From NCBI GenBank assembly GCA_019188255.1, contig JAETXT010000013.1:2439699-2503698 (forward strand): a DNA stretch of 64,000 nucleotides, in the 5' to 3' direction. This document shows positions 54,899-64,000 of this stretch, piece after piece; the stretch's first letter is position 1; each line of letters starts with the position of its first letter. The notes under the pieces were generated by a model that saw only the letters and a list, made by a program, of their open reading frames with translations, had not been told where the DNA came from and ran no database searches. The position numbers and the translations under genes are program-made. Source of the stretch: Verticillium longisporum. Taxonomy: Eukaryota > Ascomycota > Sordariomycetes > Glomerellales > Plectosphaerellaceae.

Positions 54899-55617
54899 GG
54901 TGGGTGACTTGATGTGGCGAGGGGGGTGGATTGTGGTTCAGGAAACTGGTTCAAGTGAATGCGAGAACAGTTAAGAATGCGAATGATAATGCCATATCAA
55001 GGGTCGTGTGGAACGGATGGAACTCTTATAAGGAAATCAGAGTTCATTGCTCGCCATTGCTCAAGAGTCCCTCCCTTCCTCTCTACCAAGCTCAGGCAAA
55101 CAGAGATTGCGTATTGTGCTGACGAGGAGAGGAGAGACAAATGCTGGACGGACATGAGCCGCAACCATCAGTCGCAAGCATCAGTCATGGGCTGAATAAT
55201 CGGCATGGTGTGTCCAGGATAACGGCACTCATGACTCCCCGATCGCCGCGTTTGACCTTGAACCTAACGCGGAAGGCGTGCCGAGCTTGGCGAACCAGCA
55301 GCACGCGACGACGGGATGGAAAATGGTTGCGCCGCCAGCAAACTCAAAATCTCTAGTGGTAATCAGCCTCTTGTACCTACATCGACAAAGAGGTACCCAC
55401 TCCGTCGGCTCAATCACAAGCCGTTAGGTATGCCGTCCATCGATGCCAGTCTCATCAAGCTCGAAGCATCGCAGTGACGCCGGCTCAATGCCGCAAGAGC
55501 GCTGCCGGTTGAGATACAGTGTCGTACACCACGTGACCGCTCCCGACGTCTCCCGCTGCGACTCGCATATCAGGTCTTGCCGTCCACCACGAAGACGCTT
55601 TTGAGCCCGGCCAACGT
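54899..55617. other. Intergenic, no supported gene
   Basis: Upstream region of the SDR gene and unsupported short frames. Confidence 0.4.
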
Positions 55618-56022
55618 CGACTTATCGACATCATCTTCCTCCCACCCCTACGGACTCCAGCATTGGCTACGATTGACTGCTGTGAGGTTGCCGAGGTTGG
55701 CAGCAACGCTACTCAGCTGTGGAAAGTTGGTGACTGCGGCACCTCCGCTGACCTCAAGGTTGACGCTGACCTCACCTGGCATGTGCCCGCCCATGCCTGC
55801 AACGCCGACGCGCCTGTCTCCGATGTCTGTGCCGTGGCCGCCATGCTCGCCCTCAACCCCCGATATGGCCCTTCAGCGACAAGGGCCCCCGAATTCCTGA
55901 TCGTACAGGAGGGTCTTGTCTATGACGGGCCCGCCGCCGCAGGCCTCTTCAATGTCCAGATTGCCAACACCACTGCTTACGGTTGTGACCACGGCTTCTT
56001 CCCACCCTTTGACCTCGGTTAG
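55618..56022 (+). pseudogene. Fragment of a cysteine-containing protein, identity unknown
   Basis: A frame without an ATG runs through ATIDCCEVAEVGSNATQLWK, an acidic middle and AYGCDHGFFPPFDLG, then stops. The codon choice and the even spacing of cysteines look more protein-like than the flanking sequence. The next segment in the same frame (GVRTDVSTSGVTWW) could be its continuation past the stop. No family is recognised. It may be a decayed secreted protein or chance. Confidence 0.25.
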
Positions 56023-57978
56023 GGAGTCCGCACTGATGTCTCGACCAGCGGAGTGACATGGTGGCTCAGAACATTGTCGAGACCTATCCTCGCATCGACG
56101 AGGCCGTCGGCTGCCTGTCGACGGCCCCTCCCCCGACATCTGCGATTACGTCCAACGAACGCCAACGAAGACCAACAGTATGGTCATCGACGTCTTGCCT
56201 CAAGGATACTCCGAAGTCCGCGGATCCCATACCCATTCTCACTCTTTTACAGATCCCGCAAGTATACCTAGTGGGACATGATGACTTTGCACGGAGAGGC
56301 CAGAAAATTCCAAAGTTACAAGTCGAGCCAGCCTGGGTGTAAAAAGACTAGATGACTAGTACTACAAGCCGTCGCTCTTGCAACGGAAATTCTTTGGTAC
56401 ATACAGCTCAAGGTTTTCTTTATGAAAGAAAGATGCCGCAGCTAAAGGGACGGCTGACGTCCATAGGAAATATGTGCTTTGAACCCAGTGTCATGGAGTA
56501 AAAGCAGGAATTGTTGATCTTTCGGGACGAGGCGCCAGAATGGCGATGTCATGAAGGACCTCTGCGTCTGCCGAGCACGCCAAGCAGAAACCAATGGCTC
56601 ATGCTTCCGAAGGCGCCTCAATGCCATCAACCAGAGCTACCGCGACTAAAGCCTGCGACTCCCTACCTGCTGGAACTGGAGATGCCGGGGCATGCTTCTC
56701 TGGACACCCACGGAGATGGTATTCTCTAGGGCGAATTACACACAGTCCAGGGGACCTTGAGAATTTGGACTCACGAGATCACGCCCCTGGCCGACCGGCT
56801 CCGTGCGTCAGCTCGGCTCGTCACGTCAATCTGGCCATCTCCGGGCCCCGCCTGGCACACCCAATTGCTTCGCTTCTGGAACATTACATAGAGTGAACCA
56901 TGCTTAGCGACAGATGATTGGAACGTCGGTCGAGACCGCACAAGAGGAACCTTCCAACGTGGTGTTCCGAACGGGCAGCTCCACCATGACATGCCATCAC
57001 GACTGCGGACATGGTAAGCGAAGGCAGCAGATTGATACAGGCGTCCCGGACCCAAGAGACCAAGACGTGTGGACCAGACCCCTCCACATGGCTCGCCATT
57101 CTTCGCCACAAGTGCCCGTCGAGGATGACTCTCGGTGACGCGCTAAAGAAATCCGGTCAAACTCACGCTCGCGAAGCCGATTTCGACGCCGATCGCAACA
57201 GAGAGTCAATTCTCCACACCAAGTGCTCGAGCACCGACTGTCAAATCATGCATCGAAGATCGAATCTGGTCTTCGACGCGAGCATCTACGCCGCATATCA
57301 CAAATATCGTTTCCTTGGGCCGCTGCTGTTTAAGCCAGCTGCCCGTCACCGGCCTCTTCTTATGGGCATCATTTCGACGCCAGACAGCTCCGACTCTGTA
57401 TTATGCCAGCGGCCCGTCATGCCTCACAGGGCCTTAGGCATCTCAAGTTTCGATCCCTGCCAACAGCCCTGCCAACAGGAGCACGGGGCCGAATCGGATG
57501 ACGCGCGCTGCTCGGAACCGGCGTGAGAACGTAGGGATTATCGCCGGGACGCCACGCGGCGGGGCTCGGAGCAAGGCATCAACTCAACCGTAAACCCGGA
57601 GTGGGACGAGGAAGCCGAGGCAGCCGGGCTACGGAGGCCCAGTAAGGCATTTCGACAGCCAATTGCTCGGAAAGTCACGAGCGGGGAAACGCACATGCCG
57701 GCTGTGAGGTGGGGAAACCTTAAACATACTTCGCCCGCGTCGTACGAGTGCTTTTGGCGCTATGTTACAGTTGCGGGGTGCTTGGGTGCTTGGGACCTAC
57801 AGAGTGTAACCTCCGTTCTGTGCCTCGGCTTCTTTCTCCAAGGTTGTCAAGATATAGACCAAGAGACGGAGCCGCCCATGGACGGGTTGCATACCCACAC
57901 GAACGTTGGAGCACCAGCGCGAAACCACAGACCACTTTCTGCCTCAGTCAACCTGCTAGACGCCAATTCGCCTGTAAA
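56023..57978. other. Gene-free subtelomeric interval
   Basis: Several 60-170-aa frames overlap on both strands with no domain. The 171-aa plus-strand frame at 57011 shows no consistent coding bias. The last 300 bp before 57979 are the PhyH-like gene's promoter and leader. Confidence 0.45.
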
Positions 57979-58951
57979 ATGTCATATCAACCAGAGGAAC
58001 CACCAAACAACACCATCATCAACGGCCATACCGGCGCCTCCGCCAAGCTTTATCGCACACACCCCGACCCAGAAACGCAAAAGCTCATCGACCACGTTGT
58101 CGAAAACGGCTTCGTCGTCATCGAGAACGCCTTTGGGGACGTAGAAATCAATGAGGCCATCGGTGAAGTAGAGCGTCTAAGCGCTTCACCCGAGCTTGGC
58201 GGCCCTGCTAGTACTCACGGCCGTAACAACTTTGAGGGTTTCAAGACGAGGCGCATCTACACGCTCATTAACAAGTCCAGGGTCTTTGACAAGTTTGCCA
58301 TCCACCCCAAAGTCGAGGCCCTTAACAAGTATTTCCTCGACCCCGGATTCCTCCTTAGCAACTTTCAGAGCATCAACATCCAGCCGGGCGAGGAGCCCCA
58401 GACGCTCCACCACGACGATGGGTACGCTACTCTACCACGGCCACACAGGCCGCTGGGCTCTGTACGTCCGCTCACACAGATCCGCCTGCGTTCCCCTTCT
58501 CATCCTGCTGACTATCAAACCAGGCTATCATGATCGCCCTCGACCCCTACACCTCTACCAACGGCGCGACGGTTGTTGTGCCCAAGTCGCACACGTGGGG
58601 CGCCGATCGCATCCCGAGCCGCGCCGAGGCAGTCCCCGTCGTGATGCCCAAGGGCAGCATCGTCTACTTCATCGGCACCCTTTGGCACGGCGGCGGCTGC
58701 AACACCTCCGACAGCGACCGTCGCGCCCTGACTGTGCAGTACTGCCAGCCGTGGATCCGCACCATTGAAAATCAGTTCCTCGCCGTTGACTTTGAGAAGC
58801 TTCCTGACATTCCCAAGAGGATTGTCGACATGCTTGGGTACCAAGTTGCAGCGCCGTTCATCGGACACGTCGACGGCATGAGCCCCGGAAGGCTGCAGAG
58901 AGGCACCTACAGCGGTGGGGAGCCAGCAGCACTGGTCACAGTAAACTATAA
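57979..58951 (+). CDS. Phytanoyl-CoA dioxygenase-like oxygenase, C-terminal frameshift
   Basis: A Fe(II)/2-oxoglutarate oxygenase. Exons 57979-58461 and 58524 onward. The splice joins RPLGS to AIMIALDPYT exactly as the family requires. The first iron ligands lie in LHHDDG (around 144-147), the distal His in LWHGGGC, and the Arg in SDRRALTVQY. One extra base in CCCC near 58883-58886 shifts the last part: read literally the frame runs on to 59102. In the other frame it reads RKAAERHLQRWG and ends Ser-Lys-Leu at 58949-58951. SKL is a classical peroxisome import signal, so the intact form was probably peroxisomal. The catalytic core is unaffected. Confidence 0.85.
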
Positions 58952-59690
58952 TGTGGTTGTCGTACAGTACGCCATACATCACATTTGTGCGTATTTACGA
59001 GTTTGGTTCACCGCTAATCAATGCTTATGCCTGCCTTTGATGATTTCCGCGCAAGTTTTCCGTGGTGTATTGATCGAAAGACTACGTCGTGCTGTAGGTT
59101 GATCATCGCCGGTCATGGTCTAACAACGCATGGCAGTCCACAGGAGTCTTGCGCTTGTACAGTAGCAAGGCAGCCAGAGCACCAGAACCACGTAACGGCT
59201 TTCCATACATGTCATGGCGGTACCCGACGCGCTAAACTCGCTCAATCTTGATTAAGGGACGCGGCCATCTTTTGGAAAACAAAAAAAAAGAGTGCTCCTG
59301 AATTTTCAACCCCCTGCCAGCCGCTGCTCATGCCGAGAGTTGTTCTTTATTGCACCATATAAACACTTCACTGGGATCCGTGAGTCAGAAACCCCCACTT
59401 TGAACGGGCAAACTGCTTTTCGGCGCCGCAAGCCGCAGCCGTAGTGGGAGTGCAAAGTTAGCCTGGATCCTCACTATCTCCAAGTTTACAAGGCTAGCCT
59501 CATGTCGTCTCAGGAGACCAATTGCTGAAGCAGCAAGGATTCAACACGAGTCTTTTCACCGTCTCGAGAAGAGGGCCTCTTGAGATGACAGGAGTACCAG
59601 CACAAGGGTTTGTGATGTCAGAGCAGGGTGGAAAACGCAGTGCCCTCAGAGGTCCATTGATGGGCGCGCAGTGCCAAGCCACCATTCGTT
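58952..59690. other. Boundary between genes and the RIP-mutated telomere flank
   Basis: No gene. GC content falls toward the right end. An A11 run lies near 59280. Confidence 0.45.
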
Positions 59691-59691
59691 T

Positions 59692-60557
59692 GGGAACTAC
59701 TATACGTTCCGATAAATTTCGCCCCCTTATATTGTCCTAGGCACCTGCCCTACTATTTCGTGACTTCCCTCAGTACTTCGTATAACCCCCATGCGCCTCT
59801 AATATAGCCTTAACCCGATTAAGCATCGACCCCACTAAACTTTCTAATAGCTAATCAGGGACTATATCCTACGCCTCCTATACTTGCCGCTCTAATTCAG
59901 GAAGGGGCACCTTCCTAATAGTTCCGTACTTACGCTATAGATAATCCTTTATCTAATTCTATACTACCTCTATTATGTTGAGATCTAGCGAATAAGGTAG
60001 CTAGGCTATAACGCGTACGTTTATAGCTAATAGGAGCTCCGGAGTCCTACCCTTTATATAGGAAGGAGCATTATCGTAAACTAGTTCGAGGTTATAGGCG
60101 TTATAGGCCTAGATAATAAGGGGGCAAACTTTCTCCTAATAGGCTATAGTAGTAATACCGCCCTACCTCTTATCCTAAAAGAGACTAACGCTTTTCGTTT
60201 TACCATAGAAAGACCCCTAAAATATCTATCCCTACTACCTCTAGAAACGCGGGATTAGGTAGGCCTCCTCGAGGGTCTTATTAGGCAAGTGCGTTACCTA
60301 GACCTTCTTATAGTTACTACCTATTACCTAGGTCTCGTCGGTCTATAATACCTATTACTAATCGTTAATAGTCTAATTAATATATAATTAGGCTTACTCT
60401 AGCCGTTTACGCTAGTTCGCCTTACTTAGGGGCGGCTTTTTAATAGCCGTATATCTATAGTATCTAAGGCGCCTAAGGGTTAAACGAATTATTATAATAC
60501 CGTAACTACCGTTAAAGACCTATTATACGAGTTCCTAGTAAGTTACGCGCTTACCTT
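59692..60557 (-). mobile_element. RIP-mutated Tc1/mariner transposase relic
   Basis: Minus-strand translation, with many stops, gives a DD34E-type transposase in order: RRLRYYRYTAIKKPPLSKAN, then TDET with the first Asp, a KTKSVSLF strand, YDNAPS with the second Asp, YSLDLNIIEVV with the Glu, and HGGYTKY at the C-terminus. Stops stand where Trp and Gln codons are expected (TGG or CAG changed to TAG), the mark of RIP. One end, with an inverted-repeat-like TTCCGATAAATTTCGCCCCC, lies near 59708. The other end is missing because the gypsy LTR begins at 60558. Confidence 0.85.
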
Positions 60558-61000
60558 TGTTACGACCTGGCAGCTTCCGAAGGGGGAACACTATCAGAGG
60601 GTTACTGTTTATAGAAGCTTAGGTTGTGACTCTGAGACGATATAGTATCGTAAGGCGTTGCGTACTCGTTATAATAGATATAAAGTAAGACTTAGATTAA
60701 TTACTATCGTAAGAAAGAATATATCTATAAGTACCGAATGCCCGTCCTTATATACCTATTATTCTATCCTTATCGTATTAGGTTAGTAAGTCTATATTAG
60801 ATAGCTCACCTTTCTTGTTATGATCCTATTACTTAGGTCACGGTATAGTTAGTAACTAGATTACTTTAAGAATCGTGATCTAGTTACGGTTACGTAAGTG
60901 ATCCTATAGGTCTATACGGCGCGTCCGATCGCCTACGGGGTGTCCTACCTGGTGTCCTAGTGATGACTAGGCTGGGGCGTTATATGATTCTCCTCCTCTA
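60558..61000 (-). repeat. LTR of the gypsy element (right boundary approximate)
   Basis: TGTTACGACCTGG at 60558 is a typical LTR edge (TG... on one strand, ...CA on the other) and falls exactly where the Tc1 relic is interrupted. The inner boundary is blurred by RIP mutation, so the end given is an estimate. Confidence 0.55.
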
Positions 61001-63962
61001 GGTCGATATCCTAGCGACCCTTACTTATAAACGCCGTACCTTAGGTAATTATATCATTTAACTTATTCTTCCTTTATAATATTAATGAAATATCGAGTCG
61101 TATCGAAAAACTAAAGTCCTTATCTACTCGAAAGCGATAAGAATAGTTTAATTTTATTAAGCTTCGTAGTTATAACGTTATATTATATTCCTTCTATTAA
61201 CGGAAGGGTTAGAAGTATCGTATAGTAGAGGGCGTTAATCGCTACTCCGAATACGTTCGTCGCGGTCGCTCCTACGATAATTCGGGGTGCCCGTTAACGC
61301 TTATAAGTACTTATAGTAGTATCTCTCTCGCTTTCTTAGTCCGCTAACCTATAATAGTATCTCGTATTACCTAGGAGCTAGGTAAGCTAGATAAGAAGGA
61401 GCTAGATAAGTAGGTACGTTTAGAGGAGCTATAGTCTTAAATAGCGGAAGCTCTTAATCGTTTAAAGCGCCTTCGTACTTAGAAGCGATCTCTTTATAAA
61501 AGGGGTATAAAGATAGTAAATTAAGGGTTATAGTCTCTGGACGAGTTGGATTCCGCGGGCGGAGGAGTCTAAGGCCGTAGTAGCTATATAAGCGGCTAGG
61601 GGTTTCGGGGTTATTAATTAGAGCGCCTTAGGCTCCTTTAACCCGGAGTCGCTTAATTTCCTTAGGATTAGTAATATTACTTTAATAATTATAGGTAGTT
61701 TAGGTTCTTAATTAGTTCCTATATATTTTCTTTATATTTATAGTTTTTCTATTTAATAAGGTATTCGTCTTATTTATTCGTTTTTCTATAATCGATAATT
61801 CTTTCGACTTCGTATTCGTTTATATCTTCTATTTCTATATTAATTACGAGTAGTACGTTCGGTAGTACTAGTTCTAAAAGTACTATATAAAAAACGGGGT
61901 AAATCTTTATATTCTTTAGTAATAAAAGGTAATAGTTAGTATCCGAGAATTTCTTAAGAATTTTAAAAGGTCCTAGTTTCTTAAAATCTAATTTATTATT
62001 TAATCGTTTAGTTTTAATATTTCGGCGGATAAGGTAAACGTTACCTCCCTCTTATAAGGATAATCCCTTTATCCTTATTTTATTAACGTATATAATTATT
62101 CTAGTACGTATAAGCTCGAGGTCGAGCTTAATCTAGTCCTAGATCTTACGGATATTAGCTATAATATTAGTTACTTTTAGCGTATCTAGTGCTTCGTAGC
62201 GTTCTACGTAGGCTATTAGGTTATATTTATAATTAATATAAAGGGTAACTCCTTTATAGACTCGCTTAGTAAGCTATTATATATAAACTATATAATAGGA
62301 AGTAATATAACCTAGTTAGTTATCCTATTAATAGTTAATATAATATTAGAGGTATTACTCTAAAGTCTAGTTTATTCTTTCCGTTTATCCGTCTATTTAC
62401 GGGTAAAAAGCCGTAGATAGTTTATATTTAGCTCTAAGTTAAACGATAAGTAACTTCTAGAAGTTATTAGTAAAGAGCTTATCTTTATTTAATATTAATT
62501 CTTTTAGGAGTCTATACTATCTTATAATATTTCTAAGGAAGATATAGGCGAGGTCTTCTACTATTCTTATAGCTTTATATAGGAGAAAATACGAGTACTT
62601 AGTAAGTCGGTCTACGATTACTAGGATATTATCGTAAAAGGTCCTAGTTAAGGGTTCCTTCGATAATAATAGGCTAGTAATAAAGTCTAGTAAGACTAAC
62701 TCCTAGGCTACTACTAGTACTAGTAAAGCCTTAAGTTCTCCGTAAGGCCTATACCTTTCTACTTTACTCTTTTTATAGAGGTCGTAATTATAAATAATTA
62801 TTATAACGTCTTATCTAGTTCCTTTAAAGTTATAGTATTTCTTAAGTTAAGCGAAGGTCTTCGTTACTCTTTAGTACCCGTAGGCCTTAGCTTCGTAGAT
62901 TTATCGAATTAGTTCTAATACTTCTATAGGTAGTCTAGCGGGTATTATATGAGTAATAATTATTAGCGTTCAGTAATAAGGGATAAGATTCCCTTCTTTA
63001 TCTTTCGCTAGGATAGTATTAATATTAGGGGGCGTATTTTATTTATAATCTAAGCGTTTATTTAGAATATTTATTCTATTATTCTTAGATCTTTTATAAT
63101 AAATAATAATAAAGTTAAATTCGAAAGGAATTCTATTTATCTTATTTAGCGTTTATTAAGGTCTTTATTTATTATAAAATATATAAGATTTTTATAATCG
63201 GTATAGACTTTAACTTCGTATCGTACTTCGGAGAGATATATTCTCTATTCTTTAAAGGCTTCGATAATTATTATAAGTTCTTTATCGTATATCTAGTAAT
63301 TAAGCTCTAGTCCGTATAGTTTCTTCGAGAAGAACGCTATTAGGTATAGACGTCCTTAGTCGTCCCTTTATCCTAGCTATCCTCTAATAGCGAAGTCGGA
63401 GGTATCTATCTCGACTTCTATAGGTTTTCGGGGTCTATTATTTAGAGGACTAGTTCGCTAAGGATAATATCAATAATTTAATAAAATGCCTTTTCTTAGG
63501 GTTTATTTTATATAAACTTTATTTCTTTAACTATAAAGCTCGTTAAAGGATTAATAATCTTATTATATCCTTTTAGGAATCGTCGATAGAAATTAATAAA
63601 ATTAAGGAATACTTTAATATCCTTAACGTTCTTTAGTATAAGCTATTCCCTAATAGCTATTATTTTGGATTTTTCTATCTTAATTTCTCCTAGGGTAATC
63701 GTATACCCTAGGAAATCTATTTCCTATATATAGAACTTAGCTTTTTCTAGTTCTATTAATACCTCGTACTAGTATAGTCGTATAAGGACCTAGTGGACGT
63801 ATCCTTTATATTCTTCTATTATCTTCGAGAAGATTAGAATATTATCGAGATATATTATTATAAAGATATCTAGGAATTCTCATAGTATATCGTTAATTAT
63901 ATTTTAGAAGGTTATAGGAGTATTAGTTAATCCGAATAGTATAACTAAGTACTCGTAATATC
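60558..63962 (-). mobile_element. RIP-mutated, 5'-truncated Ty3/gypsy retrotransposon
   Basis: Read on the minus strand from the telomere inward, the pol domains follow in Ty3/gypsy order. Reverse transcriptase begins mid-domain at YEYLVILFGLTNTPITF and includes YLDNILIFSK, where the catalytic YLDD now reads YLDN. RNase H follows (VEIDTSDFAI, about 63400), then integrase (LELIR, RPYGELK, LLDFIT, VDRLTKYS, about 62950-62580), and an LTR at the far end. Gag, protease, the start of RT and the upstream LTR are absent. TA-rich composition and stops at expected Trp and Gln codons show heavy RIP, so the element is dead. Confidence 0.88.
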
Positions 63963-64000
63963 TTAGGGTTAGGGTTAGGGTTAGGGTTAGGGTTAGGGTT
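63963..64000 (+). repeat. Telomere repeats (TTAGGG)
   Basis: Six perfect TTAGGG units plus TT run to the end of the window, in the orientation of a right chromosome end. They begin directly after retrotransposon sequence, with no subtelomeric spacer. Confidence 0.98.

Noticed and set aside
57011..57526. 171-aa plus-strand open frame
   Set aside because: No domain, no consistent codon bias and no plausible promoter or splice pattern.

Overview
The window is the right-hand end of a filamentous ascomycete chromosome, most likely a Sordariomycete. The evidence is short introns of about 45-90 nt with GTRNGT donors and CTAAC/CTGAC branch sites, fungal families (BRF1, IML2, SEC11, Zn2Cys6 and MFS genes, an Hce2 effector), RIP-type C-to-T mutation of transposons, and TTAGGG telomere repeats that finish the window at 63963-64000. 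I read everything by eye from the sequence. Splice sites were placed by hand, and gene names rest on remembered family signatures, not on searches.

Region 1 (1-23.9 kb) is a conserved chromosome arm with intact housekeeping genes: an acidic nuclear-type protein, a TBC Rab-GAP, IML2, BRF1 (TFIIIB), a DUF1349 protein, a BTB protein, a six-helix membrane protein, the signal peptidase catalytic subunit SEC11 and a tetraspan membrane protein. The one broken locus here is a serine-esterase relic at 18.8-19.5 kb.

Region 2 (24-39 kb) looks like a nutrient-scavenging and accessory block: a dead FMN monooxygenase of the NtaA/DszA type, a dead DUR3-type urea/polyamine symporter, an acetylxylan esterase with a CBM1, a TauD-type dioxygenase divergent from a Dal5-family permease, a Zn2Cys6 regulator, an aldo/keto reductase and a condensation-type acyltransferase. 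The monooxygenase, TauD enzyme, Dal5-type permease and regulator together suggest organosulfonate (sulfur) scavenging that has partly decayed. This is inference.

Region 3 (39-59 kb) is subtelomeric: a P450 tail-to-tail with a microbial-type PARG, two neighbouring GMC oxidoreductases that are both frameshifted, a 0.4-kb inverted-repeat (MITE-like) element, a drug/polyamine-type MFS transporter, an Ecp2/Hce2 effector candidate, a short-chain dehydrogenase and a phytanoyl-CoA-dioxygenase-like gene whose peroxisomal SKL end lies out of frame.

Region 4 (59.7-64 kb) is AT-rich and heavily RIP-mutated. A Tc1/mariner transposase relic is cut off by the LTR of a Ty3/gypsy element. The gypsy element runs on the minus strand through integrase, RNase H and part of reverse transcriptase, and the telomere replaces the rest of it.

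Disrupted genes become common from 24 kb outward. Several are single-base differences in short homopolymers, so part of the pattern could be assembly error. The large deletion, the lost splice donor and the in-frame stops are not explained that way.
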